Source: JAAYAE01 sp963678395
GTDB taxonomy: Bacteria > Bacillota > Negativicutes > Acidaminococcales > Acidaminococcaceae
Direction of reading: 5' to 3'
Length of the DNA: 64,000 nt
NCBI GenBank assembly: GCA_963678395.1
Contig: OY782827.1
Coordinates: forward strand, 62,001-126,000
Below the pieces are notes generated by a model. The model ran no database searches and was not told where the DNA came from. It saw nothing but the letters and a program-made list of their open reading frames with translations. Both the position numbers and the translations under genes were made by a program. Positions 48,920 to 58,100 of the stretch are shown piece after piece (positions within the stretch are counted from its first letter, which is position 1; every line of letters starts with the position of its first letter).

Positions 48920-50251
48920 TTAGGAACGGTAACAATAATTTTTTATAAATAGGTGATAGAAAATAAGCGACAACAATAGAGTTGTAGCTTCGGCCGTAGG
49001 TATGGTCCACCATACACCGTTGAGGCCAAAGAAAAGTGGTAAAACTTTCAAAGCTAACGCCACAAAAATAAAGGAGCGGCAAATAGCAATTAGTGCAGAA
49101 ATTTTACCGTTACCAATAGATGAATACAATCCGGAAATAAAAACATTTACACCTAAGAATAAAAAACAAAAAGAGACTAGGCGAAAACCACTATGGGCTA
49201 AAGCGATAACCTGAGCATTGTCACCAATATACCAACTGATAATGTAGTGACCAAACATTTGGGCACCGGTAAAGATTATAAGGGAGCTAGCTAGAATTAC
49301 TACCTTGCTATAATGTAGTACTTGTGACATTGCTTTTTTATCAAACGCACCAAAGCTATAACTGATAAGTGGTTGTGCCCCAGCAGCAATTCCCAGATAA
49401 ATACTAATTAAGAAATAGTAAAGGTTAATAATAACTGCCATTGCAGCTACCCCGTTTTCACCTGCATAGCGTATAATGGTTATATTAAACAAAATACCTA
49501 CTATGCCAGCAGAGATTTCTGTGAACCTTTCGCTAGAACCATTAACTATGGAATCATAGATAAAAGTTTTGTCCCAAGTAGGCATAACAAAATGTAAATT
49601 ATGAGCAAAGTATTTAAAGTAACCAATACCAATAAGTGCTGAAAGTGTAATGGAAAGAGCAGTGGAGATGCCCGCGCCCCAAACGCCCCAACCAAGTACA
49701 GCGATAGCGATGTGGTCGAACAGTATATTGAAAACTAAGCCAATAAAGGAAATTGCCAAGGCTATAGCAGGTTTACCATCCAAACGCACGTAGTATTCTA
49801 GAAATAATTTGGCCACCAACATTGGTGTGGATATTACCAGTATATATAAATAGGTGTAGGCATCATCGAAGAGATTGGGACCTGCTCCCATAAAACGTAC
49901 TAAATTATCCAAATAAATAAGGGAGAAGACAGTCATTATAATTGCGGATGTTACAAGAAATGCAAAGATTAATGAGAAAGCTTTATTTGCCTCTTTGGGT
50001 TTTCCTTCCCCCAGCATGATCCCTATTAATGCTGCTGAGCCTGCAGATAACATTACAGCTAGTCCCCAAACAAAGTTTGTATAGGGAATAACAATATTGA
50101 TTGCTGCTATGGAGTTAGTAGACACATAATGCGCTAAGTAGAAGATATCTACCGCCGAATAAAGAGAAATAAACGCCATGCTTAGGATTGATGGGATGAC
50201 GAAACTCAAAAATTTGGAGAACGTTCACCCTTTTGTTAAGGTTAGTTTCAT
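48920..50251 (-). pseudogene. MATE-family efflux pump 2 with in-frame TGA at codon 9
   Basis: Body of a 12-helix MATE transporter: SFVIPSILSMAFISLYSAVDIFYLAHYVSTNSIAAINIVIPY, LGEGKPKEANKAFSLIF, GIAAGAQPLISYSFGAFDKKAM. The best start is ATG 50251, with AGGAGG upstream, reading MKLTLTKG-stop-TFSKFLSFVIPS; the TGA at 50225-50227 sits where TGG (Trp) would fit. Without readthrough, only a weak internal TTG at 50209 without a ribosome site is available. Divergent from MerR gene 4, which probably regulates it through 50295-50325. Confidence 0.78.
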
Positions 50252-50294
50252 AATAATCAGCCTCCTTGGTTGTACATAAGTAACCTTGTATATT

Positions 50295-50325
50295 ATTATA
50301 AAGGATATAGTAACTATAGAGTCAA
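50295..50325 (-). promoter_or_regulatory. MerR-type promoter of MATE gene 2 (19-bp spacer)
   Basis: Minus strand TTGACT, 19 bp, TATAAT, with the spacer dyad TATAGTTACTATA. Matches the speF promoter in TTGACTNTATNGTNACNATA. Lies in the divergent interval with MerR gene 4. Confidence 0.75.
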
Positions 50326-50343
50326 GAGGGAGATGCAAAAAAC

Positions 50344-51102
50344 ATGAAAAGCATTTTTACAATTGGGGAAACTGCTAAAATACACCATATATCAAAACAA
50401 ACATTGATCTTTTATGACAAAAAAGGACTATTAAAACCGGCATTTATAGATACTGAGAATGGTTATCGCTACTATTCTTTAGAAGAATTTGCAGCATTAG
50501 ATGTTATCCTATTTCTAAAATTCTTGGGGTTGCCACTGAAAAAAACAAATAGTTATCTCACCGACAGGAGCGCAGAAAAAAGTATTGAGGTGTTAAAAAA
50601 ACAAAAACAGATAGTAGAGAGAAACATGTCTAAACTAAAAGCAGTGAGAGCAAAAATAAATAGCTCACTTAGTGTTTATGAAGATTACAAGGATTGGGCG
50701 GACAAAAAAGGGCCATTTATTAAGAAACGCAAGGCACAACATGCCCTATGGTTAGCAATAGAACCACCCTATGGTGACGAGCAGGTAGATCTTAGCTTGA
50801 AACGGTTAGTCCTTTTTGTAGAACAAGAAGACTATTTGGCAGATTATTCTATGGGTTCTATCATTAAACAAGAAGATTTTCTAAGCGGAAGTCTTAAATA
50901 TACGAAGACTTTTATTATTATTAATAAAGCCGTTAGTAATGAAAATTATTTTAAATTACCGTCAGGTACTTATGCTACTATTTATCATCGTGGTCCTTAT
51001 GAAAATATTGGTACTTCCTATGCCAAGCTTTTAGATTTTATTAATGCTAAGGGCTATACTATTGATGGAGATATAAAGGAATATTTGATGTGTATGTTGT
51101 AA
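50344..51102 (+). CDS. MerR-family regulator 4 (multidrug type), C-terminus shifted
   Basis: MerR winged helix (FTIGETAKIHHISKQTLIFYDKKGLLKPA), coiled coil (SIEVLKKQKQIVERNMSKLKAV) and a GyrI-like domain with YFKLPSGTYATIYHRGPYENIGTSYAKLLDF. ATG 50344 follows GGGAGATG. The protein ends GDIKEYLMCML, but removing one 2-bp GT unit at about 51087-51090 gives EYLMYVVKDKRDFVTEISVKVQ, the usual final strand, with a stop at 51149. So the last strand is probably lost. Architecture like BmrR, activator of drug efflux; likely controls MATE gene 2. Confidence 0.82.
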   Translation: MKSIFTIGETAKIHHISKQTLIFYDKKGLLKPAFIDTENGYRYYSLEEFAALDVILFLKFLGLPLKKTNSYLTDRSAEKSIEVLKKQKQIVERNMSKLKAVRAKINSSLSVYEDYKDWADKKGPFIKKRKAQHALWLAIEPPYGDEQVDLSLKRLVLFVEQEDYLADYSMGSIIKQEDFLSGSLKYTKTFIIINKAVSNENYFKLPSGTYATIYHRGPYENIGTSYAKLLDFINAKGYTIDGDIKEYLMCML

Positions 51103-51148
51103 AGGATAAGCGAGATTTTGTTACAGAAATTAGTGTTAAAGTGCAATA

Positions 51149-51185
51149 AAAAGTGAGCCTAGGGATTTTTTCTAGGCTCACTTTT
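51149..51185. terminator. Bidirectional terminator between MerR gene 4 and tex
   Basis: Perfect 14-bp stem AAAAGTGAGCCTAG / CTAGGCTCACTTTT with 9-nt loop and T-tails on both strands. Confidence 0.85.
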
Positions 51186-51198
51186 GGGCTTTAAACTA

Positions 51199-53366
51199 TT
51201 ATTTTGCTGTGTTAGCTTTCTTTAAGCTAAGGCCAATACGATTGCGTTGTTCGTCAACGTTTATAATGATAGGTTCAATAATATCACCCACAGAAACCAC
51301 GTCTAAGGGATGCTTGAAGTATTTGGCACTGAGTTCTGATTTATGAATAAGGCCGCTAACTTTAAGACCTATATCTACAAAAACGCCAAAGTCTACGACA
51401 TTTTGTACAGTATCGCGTACTTTTGTACCGATACTTAAATCAGAAAGCTTAGTTACTTTTTTGCGGCTCATAGGAGCAGGCGAGTCTTCTCTGGGATCGC
51501 GGCCAGGCTTAGCAAGGGCAGTTAGAATGTCGGTTACGGTAGGGACTCCGGCATCTAATTTAAGGGCCAGCGCATCAGGATTTGCGTTACTAGCCGCTGC
51601 TTGCACAGCAGAGCTATTGGCGGTAAAGTCTTTTAACGTAAAACCTAATTCGGTGAGAATACTTTCTGCTAATTTATAACTTTCCGGATGGACAGAGGTA
51701 TTATCTAAAGGATTTTTCTCGTTTTGGATACGTAAAAATCCGGCACATTGAGTAAAGGCAGCAGGACCTAGGCGTGCTACTTTTAATAATTCTTTGCGAT
51801 TATTAAAGCGAGTGTTTTCACTGCGATAGGAAATTATATTTTTTGCTACTGCTGGACTAATGCCTGCTACATAAGTTAAAAGTGCAGGAGAAGAAGTATT
51901 TAACTCTACGCCTACATGATTAACGCAGGATTCTACAACACTGCCTAAGGTCTCTACTAATTCTTTTTGATTTACATCGTGTTGATATTGACCAACGCCA
52001 ATAGCTTTAGGTTCAATTTTTACTAATTCAGCGAGAGGGTCTTGTACCCTTCTAGCAATGGAAACGGCTCCGCGAATAGACACGTCAAGTTCAGGCAATT
52101 CTTCGCGAGCGAGTTTGGAGGCCGAGTATACAGAAGCTCCTGCTTCACTGGTTATAATATAGGCTATATTCAGCTTATGTTTTTCTATCATTTGTGCAGT
52201 AAATTCTTCTGTTTCATAGGAGGCAGTTCCATTATCTATAGACACCAAAGTTACTTTATGGTCTTTCACAAACTTTAAAAAATCCACTTCAGCTTGAGTA
52301 TATTGTCGTTCACTACCTGTAATATTTATAACGCCAATTGCCAGTACATCACCTTGTGGACCAACAACGAAACACTTACAGCCTGTTCTATAACCAGGGT
52401 CTAGGCCTAAAACAGTATGACCACCTAGAGGTTGTTGTAGGAGTAATTGCCTTAAATTACTAGCAAATACTGATATGGCCTGTTTTTCTGCTTTTTCTGT
52501 TAACTCTTTGCGAATTTCACGTTCTAAGGCTGGGAATATAAGCCTTTTATAGGCATCAGCCACTGCGTTGGTATAAAGCTCTGTGAAAGTACCAACGGGA
52601 TTTATTTTTAACTTGCGGCAAATGATACCTAAAATAGCTTCGCTAGGCAAAGCCAATTTTAATTTTAAGCAAGCTTTATTTTCGCCTCTATTTAAGGCGA
52701 GTATGCGATGGGGAGGTAGTTGCTTAATTGGTTCAGAATAGTCTCTATACATGAGAAAGTCTTGACCTATAACATCATCTACGCATAATTCGGAAACAAG
52801 CTCAGCGCTGCGCCAGAGCTCTTTGCGTACGGCATCACGGATGTCAGCACGCTCAGAAACAGTCTCGGCTACAATGTCAGAGGCACCAGCCCAGGCTTCT
52901 TCACTAGTATTGACGCCCTTTTCGGCATCGATGTGATAAGAAGCAAGGACAGCTAAGGAAACCAGGGATTTTTCTTGTGCCATAATCAGTTCTGCTAGAG
53001 GTTCCAAGCCTTTTTCGCGGGCAACCATAGCTCTAGTATGTTTTTTTGTTTATAGGGTAAATAAAGGTCTTCTAAGGCTTGTAACTTAGTAGTGGCTTTT
53101 ATAGCAATTTCTAATTCAGGAGTAAGCTTATCTTGAGAGGTAATTGCAGCTAAAATTTCTTCTCGTCGTTGTGCTAGATTGCGTAAATATTGAGCACGCT
53201 CGCTTATGTTTCTAATTTCTTCTTCATCTAAGGAGCCGGTTACTTCTTTACGGTAGCGGGCAACAAAGGGAATAGTGTTACCTTCATCTAATAATCCTAA
53301 GGTGGCAGTTACTTTGTGTGGTACGATGTTTAGTTCTTTGGCTATGAGAGCCGTAATATCATTCAT
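51199..53366 (-). pseudogene. tex: Tex-family transcription accessory protein, frameshifted
   Basis: N-terminal Tex domain (TLGLLDEGNTIPFVARYRKEVTGSLDEE) followed in another frame by the YqgF-like domain (TVLGLDPGYRTGCKCFVV), helix-hairpin-helix regions (LLTYVAGISPAVAKNIISYR) and a C-terminal S1 RNA-binding domain (IGTKVRDTVQNVVDFGVFVDIGLKVSGLIHKSEL). Dropping into the second frame requires one extra base in the A7 run (T7 at 53041-53047), giving KQKKHTRAMVARE. Combined length about 722 aa is normal. Either inactivated or a homopolymer sequencing error. Confidence 0.87.
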
Positions 53367-53510
53367 GCAAAAATACCTCTTTCTAGTAATGTTTTTATTT
53401 GCAAGCTTATAATTAAAATCTGCATAATAGCGTTATAATTGGGTAATATGTTTATAACGCGTAACCCTATTAATTCGCTGCCAGTGTGGGAAAATCCTGC
53501 AAAACAACGT

Positions 53511-53545
53511 TTGACATATGACTGATACTTTATTATAATTATAAT
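53511..53545 (+). promoter_or_regulatory. Consensus promoter with Fur/PerR-box-like palindrome, cut off from its gene by an IS
   Basis: TTGACA, 17 bp, TATAAT (53511-53539), and the palindrome ATTATAATTATAAT at 53532-53545 over the -10, close to the PerR box TTATAATNATTATAA. It points to the PerR-like gene at 54848, but IS copy 2 begins 17 bp after the palindrome. The upstream part, 53367-53510, shows nothing else. Confidence 0.65.
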
Positions 53546-53601
53546 GTAAAAGATAATTGTTTGGACCTAGGTCAATACTGTAGACACAAATAGTTTAACT
53601 T

Positions 53602-54406
53602 TTATGCTGTAGATTTTGCCGCGTCTTCAAACTCCTGCGGAGTCATATAATTTATACTGCCATGAATCCTCTTTCGGTTATACCATGATTCAGTATATTC
53701 AAAGATGGCTTTACCGGCCATCTTGAAATCATAATACCTGTTATGGTTCACTTCTTCCTTCTTCAATACGGAATGGAAAGATTCAATGCAGGCATTATCG
53801 TAGGGGTTTCCCTTACGGCTGTAAGAATGAACCATATTTTTTTCTTACAAGCTCATCTTCAAACATTTGACTAGTGTATTGAGTTCCAAGATCACTATGC
53901 AAAATTATTCCTGTTGTATCACTGACATTAAGGCAGGCATTTTCAATAGCTTGTACCGCTAGTTCTGCTGTCATCCTTTTTGCATAGGCATAGCCGATAA
54001 TCTTCTTGCTGGCCAAGTCCATTACTGACGCCAGATATGTCCAACCATCAATAACTGTATGGATATAGGTTATGTCTGTACACCAGTTTTTGTTGATTGC
54101 TGCACTTTTGAAATCTCTGTTTAACAAATTGTCATGTTCTTCAACCAAACATTTAGAAGAATAATACCTGTATTTCTTTACTACTATTGCCCTGAGCCCT
54201 AATTCTGCCATATGCCTTTGGACACGCTTTAGACTGGCCTTTATGCCAAGAGCTTCTAATACTTTCTGTATCTTTGGTGCTCCATATCTCTTCTTGTTTT
54301 CTTCGAAAACATCTTTTATTGTTTCTAGGAACTTCTGTTTGTTTATTTTTCTGGCAGATGTTACGAGACATAAGGACTTATAATAGGTGCCTCGAGGAAG
54401 GTTCAA
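53602..54406 (-). pseudogene. IS3-family OrfB, copy 2, frameshifted
   Basis: Same DDE transposase as in copies 1 and 3, but the run before NMVHSYSRKG has seven A instead of six (T7 at 53837-53843), which shifts the frame between the second D and the E of the catalytic triad. Also K-to-N, G-to-V, I-to-T and K-to-N changes relative to the other copies. Confidence 0.9.
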
Positions 54407-54471
54407 TACTTTGCAGGTGCGCTTTACTGTATACTGGGCTTTGTATCTATTGATGAAGCCAACTGTTTCTC

Positions 54472-54696
54472 CTATTCCAGCTCTGCAATACGTTTCTTCA
54501 TCTTCTCATATTCCTTGGAAGTAATTTCTTCATCGTGTAGTCCCTTAACTGGGGAGAGTTCTTTTATCCATTTATAAATTGTTACTGCAGTTACGCCATA
54601 TTCACTGCTAAGGTAGCTTACGCTACTACCGGATTGATACAAATCTACTATTTGTTTTTTAAATTCATCGGTAAATCTTATTCCATTTTTGGACAA
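54472..54696 (-). pseudogene. IS3-family OrfA, copy 2, truncated
   Basis: 74 aa; identical to copy 3 OrfA up to KRIAELE, then a stop. An exact 51-bp (17-codon) deletion removes the zipper end and the A7 slippage site, so no OrfAB fusion can form. Confidence 0.9.
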
Positions 54697-54847
54697 GGTT
54701 TAACACGCCCTTTCTAAATTGATTTTAGCTTGTTAAACTTTTCGTGTCCATTCTTATATACTAGTACCAGTTATTATGTAAAACATCAGGGTATATAAAT
54801 ATATTATTTATATGGGTTTGATGGCTCGTATGATGGGAGATGATGTT

Positions 54848-55273
54848 ATGTTGAAGAGTGTTGAATTAGCAAGAATACTGCGCTCCAATGGTTGTAAAGT
54901 AACACCACAACGTTTGGCTGTGTATGAAACGTTGGCAAAAACCAAGGAACATCCCACGGCAGAGGTCATTTATAAAAAAATTAAACCTATTTATCCTACT
55001 ATGAGTTTTGCTACAGTATACAAGTCGGTAGAGATTCTTAACAAGTTGAAGGTTATTCAGGTATTAAATACCGGTGAAGATAGTTTTCGCTATGATGCTG
55101 ATATTAGTGAACATTCACATATCCAATGTACCGTATGCGGACGCGTTGATGATGTTATGCCTTTGCAGGTAGAAGCATTACAAAATGAAGTGGCTAGAGA
55201 TACAAATTATGAAGTTGAAGGGCAGCAGCTATACTTTTATGGTATATGTCCACATTGCCAAAAAAAGCATTAA
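54848..55273 (+). CDS. Fur-family regulator, PerR-like
   Basis: 141-aa regulator from ATG 54848 (GGGAG 8 nt upstream). Winged helix with GCKVTPQRLAVYETLAKTKEHPTAEVIYKKIK and TMSFATVYKSVEIL; dimerisation domain with structural zinc cysteines CTVC and CPHC and a metal-sensing region RYDADISEHSHIQC (Asp, HxH) and CGRVDD, the PerR arrangement. Probably a peroxide sensor repressing its own promoter. That promoter is now about 1.3 kb away, beyond IS copy 2. Confidence 0.85.
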   Translation: MLKSVELARILRSNGCKVTPQRLAVYETLAKTKEHPTAEVIYKKIKPIYPTMSFATVYKSVEILNKLKVIQVLNTGEDSFRYDADISEHSHIQCTVCGRVDDVMPLQVEALQNEVARDTNYEVEGQQLYFYGICPHCQKKH

Positions 55274-55359
55274 TGTTAGTTTATATGTAGGTGCATATTT
55301 CTGACAATCTATAATTTTCGCTCTGCTAGAGTATGTTTAACGGAAAATAATTTTGTTGT

Positions 55360-55391
55360 AAAAGCACTGGATAATTTCATTCAGTGCTTTT
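55360..55391 (+). terminator. Terminator after the PerR-like gene
   Basis: Perfect 10-bp stem AAAAGCACTG / CAGTGCTTTT with 12-nt loop; the arm itself supplies the T-tail. Confidence 0.75.
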
Positions 55392-55486
55392 AACGCTTTT
55401 TGCAGGTGAGTTTGATATAATAGTATAAATAAACTTTTTATTTATACTAACAACATTTATTGATGAAAACAATGGGAGGAACACAT

Positions 55487-56143
55487 ATGAATATAGGTGA
55501 GCATATAGAACATACCCTTTTAAAACCTGACGCAATGGTGGAAGACATAATGAAATTATGCCAAGAGGCTAAAGAAGCCAAACTTTTTGGCGTTTGTGTA
55601 AATCCTTGCTATGTTGCCTTAGCTAAACATCTTTTAGCAGGTACAAAAGTTAAAATAGTTACGGTAGTTGGTTTTCCTTTGGGGGCTACTTATTCAGAAG
55701 TAAAAGCTTTGGAAGCAAAAATGGCTATAGAAAATCATGCTGACGAAATTGATATGGTTATGAATATTTCTGCTTTTAAGACAGGTGATTATGTGGCTGT
55801 TGTGGAAGATATAGAAAAAGTTGTAGAGGCATCTAAGCCATATCCGGTAAAGATAATAATGGAAGCTTGTTTACTTACTGAGGAAGAAAAACATAAAGCA
55901 GTTCAATTGGTAGCAAAGGCAGGGGCATGTTTTGTGAAAACTAGCACTGGGTTTGCTAGCGGTGGGGCAACTGTAGAAGATGTGAGAATTTTACGGCAAG
56001 AAGCCGATAAAGGACATATTGGTGTGAAGGCGGCAGGAGGCATACGTGATAGCAAAGCAGCTGAATCTATGTTAGCAGCGGGAGCAGATCGTATTGGAAC
56101 TAGTGCAGGACATAAAATAGCGGGAGTTGTTCATGCAAAATAA
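55487..56143 (+). CDS. deoC: Deoxyribose-phosphate aldolase
   Basis: 218-aa class I aldolase cleaving 2-deoxyribose-5-phosphate to glyceraldehyde-3-phosphate and acetaldehyde. Schiff-base region FVKTSTGFASGGAT and the second lysine in VKAAGGIRDSKAA are intact; N-terminus IGEHIEHTLLKPDA. ATG 55487 with GGGAGGA is preferred over upstream in-frame starts. Its end overlaps walJ by 11 bp. Confidence 0.93.
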   Translation: MNIGEHIEHTLLKPDAMVEDIMKLCQEAKEAKLFGVCVNPCYVALAKHLLAGTKVKIVTVVGFPLGATYSEVKALEAKMAIENHADEIDMVMNISAFKTGDYVAVVEDIEKVVEASKPYPVKIIMEACLLTEEEKHKAVQLVAKAGACFVKTSTGFASGGATVEDVRILRQEADKGHIGVKAAGGIRDSKAAESMLAAGADRIGTSAGHKIAGVVHAK

Positions 56144-56992
56144 ATTTGAAGTTAATGTAATTGCTAGTGGCAGCAAGGGTAATTCAACTATAATAGTAGC
56201 GGATGATACCGCGATTTTAATAGATGCAGGTATTAGCTGTAAGCGTATTATACAGGGGCTTAGGGCTTGTGGTTTGGAACCGGAAGATTTAAACGGAATT
56301 TTGAAAAATTCTGATAATTTATTCAAATCTTACCTCTTAATCTACACTGCGCAAGTGGTGTTTTATTAACACATGAACATACCGATCATGTGGCAGGAGT
56401 GCCGGTGCTTAGTCGCAAAACAAAAATACCTATTTATGCTAATGAAAGAACTTGGGCATCAATGCCTAGGCGTAGTGAGATAATGCGTGAAAGCATCAGA
56501 GTGCTGCCTAGAAACTTTAGTTTGGGCAATATTACCATAGAGCCTTTTAAAATATCCCATGATGCTGCTGATCCAGTTGGCTATAGCCTTTTTTGCGGTC
56601 ATGATAAATGCACATATTTAACTGACTGCGGATTTTTAGATGAAGCTTGCAGAGATGCGGTAAAGGATGCCGGGACATTGATTTTGGAAGCAAATCATGA
56701 TGTGGAAATGCTAAAGCATGGTTCCTATCCTGTAGCTTTACAAAACAGGATTTTAGGTAATAAAGGGCATTTATCTAATGTCACAGCAGGAGAGCTCTTA
56801 GCGAGTTTAGTTAGTTTACCACAAGAAGTGTTTCTAGCCCATATTAGCCATGAAAACAATAGCCCGCGGCTAGTATTCAATACTGTGAGTACAATGTTAA
56901 AACAAACTAACGCACAGCAAAATGTAAAACTATATGTAACACGACAAGATATTATGGTAAGTAATATGGACAGGAGGCTAGAAAATGAATAG
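56133..56992 (+). pseudogene. walJ: WalJ/YycJ metallo-beta-lactamase-fold hydrolase, disrupted by a 62-bp insertion
   Basis: Single-domain metallo-hydrolase of the YycJ/VicX family, linked to cell-wall or DNA-repair functions. Opening VNVIASGSKGNSTIIVADDTAILIDAGISC; metal motif HEHTDHVAG. Between NGI and LLTHEHTDH a 62-bp stretch (56303-56364) is inserted, flanked by TTTT on both sides; it brings a frameshift and a stop. Removing it restores a canonical protein of about 266 aa. Start ATG 56133 with GGGAG. Keeps its normal neighbours htrA and rlmH. Confidence 0.87.
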
Positions 56993-58100
56993 GAAAATCT
57001 GGACAAAAACATTTTCAGTATTAATGGGCATTATCTTAGGTCTAATTTTATTAGTAAGCGGTTGCAGTATTAACAACAAAAAAGATTCTGCACAGGCAGT
57101 TAGTGGTAACGCTGTAGCATCGATAACAAAAGCACAAAATGATAAAAATATTTCTAGCGGTCGCAATACTGCCATTGTTCAAGCAGCTAAAAAAGTGGGG
57201 CCGGCAGTGGTTGGTATAACTAATAAAGCTTTTGTAAGAGATTTTTTTAATAGAGTGCAATTAACAGAAGGAGGAACTGGTTCTGGTGTAATTTATAGTA
57301 AGGACGGTCTTATTGCTACCAACAATCATGTGGTGGAAGGCGCTCAAGAAATCGTAGTCAGCCTTCCTAACGGAAAAACCTATCCCGGTCGTGTTTTAGG
57401 TGCTGATGCGGCTACCGATTTGGCTGTTGTGAAAATTGACACTAAAGAACCTTTAACGGTAGCTGAATTTGGCAACTCCGATGATATATTAGTGGGGGAA
57501 CCTGCTATCGCCATTGGAAACCCCTTGGAACTGGAATTTCGTGGTACGGTGACTGCAGGTGTTATTAGCGCGCTTAACCGTTCCATTGATTTAGGGGATC
57601 GTAAGTTTAAACTCATTCAAACGGATGCTGCTATTAATCCTGGTAATTCAGGAGGAGCATTAGTGAATGCTGATGGACAGGTTATTGGTATTAATAGTGC
57701 TAAAGTTGCTGCCTCAGGTGTAGAAGGTATTGGGTTCGCTATTCCTATTAATGAAGCTAAACCTATTTTGGCTGAGTTGGAAAAAGACGGACGTATTGCT
57801 AGGCCATTTATTGGCGTTAGCCTAGTAGATAAAGAATTAAGCAGTAAATATGGCATAAATGTAGATTTGCATAACGGACTTTATGTTATGAAAGTATATC
57901 AAGGCGGACCAGCTTGGCGGGCAGGAATAAGGTCCGGTGATATTATTACTAAATATAACGGTAAAGCGGTAGATAACGTTGCTGACTTGCGGGAAATGAT
58001 TAATGCCAGTGGTATGGGGGCTGTCGTACCTATAACTGTTTTACGTGGCGATGAAACAAGTGAGGTGTCTGTTACCTTGACAGAAATGCCTGGACAGTAA
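56985..58100 (+). CDS. htrA: HtrA/DegP-family serine protease
   Basis: 371-aa membrane-anchored or lipoprotein protease: N-terminal hydrophobic segment ending LILLVSGC (possible lipobox), trypsin-like domain with His in ATNNHVVEGA, Asp in AATDLAVVKI and Ser in NPGNSGGALV, and one PDZ domain (about residues 270-360, PFIGVSLVDKELSSKYG; GPAWRAGIRSGDIITKYNG). Degrades misfolded envelope proteins. Overlaps walJ by 8 bp and shares its TAATG with rlmH. Confidence 0.94.
   Translation: MNRKIWTKTFSVLMGIILGLILLVSGCSINNKKDSAQAVSGNAVASITKAQNDKNISSGRNTAIVQAAKKVGPAVVGITNKAFVRDFFNRVQLTEGGTGSGVIYSKDGLIATNNHVVEGAQEIVVSLPNGKTYPGRVLGADAATDLAVVKIDTKEPLTVAEFGNSDDILVGEPAIAIGNPLELEFRGTVTAGVISALNRSIDLGDRKFKLIQTDAAINPGNSGGALVNADGQVIGINSAKVAASGVEGIGFAIPINEAKPILAELEKDGRIARPFIGVSLVDKELSSKYGINVDLHNGLYVMKVYQGGPAWRAGIRSGDIITKYNGKAVDNVADLREMINASGMGAVVPITVLRGDETSEVSVTLTEMPGQ

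Larger units (their letters stand above)
53562..54769 (-). mobile_element. IS3-family element copy 2, degenerate, reverse orientation
   Basis: 1208 bp; same terminal repeats as the other copies and a 3-bp target duplication GTT on both sides (53559-53561 and 54770-54772), so it inserted here directly. It carries a 51-bp deletion in orfA, an extra A in orfB and several substitutions, and is the oldest-looking copy. It sits between a consensus promoter and the PerR-like gene. Confidence 0.92.
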
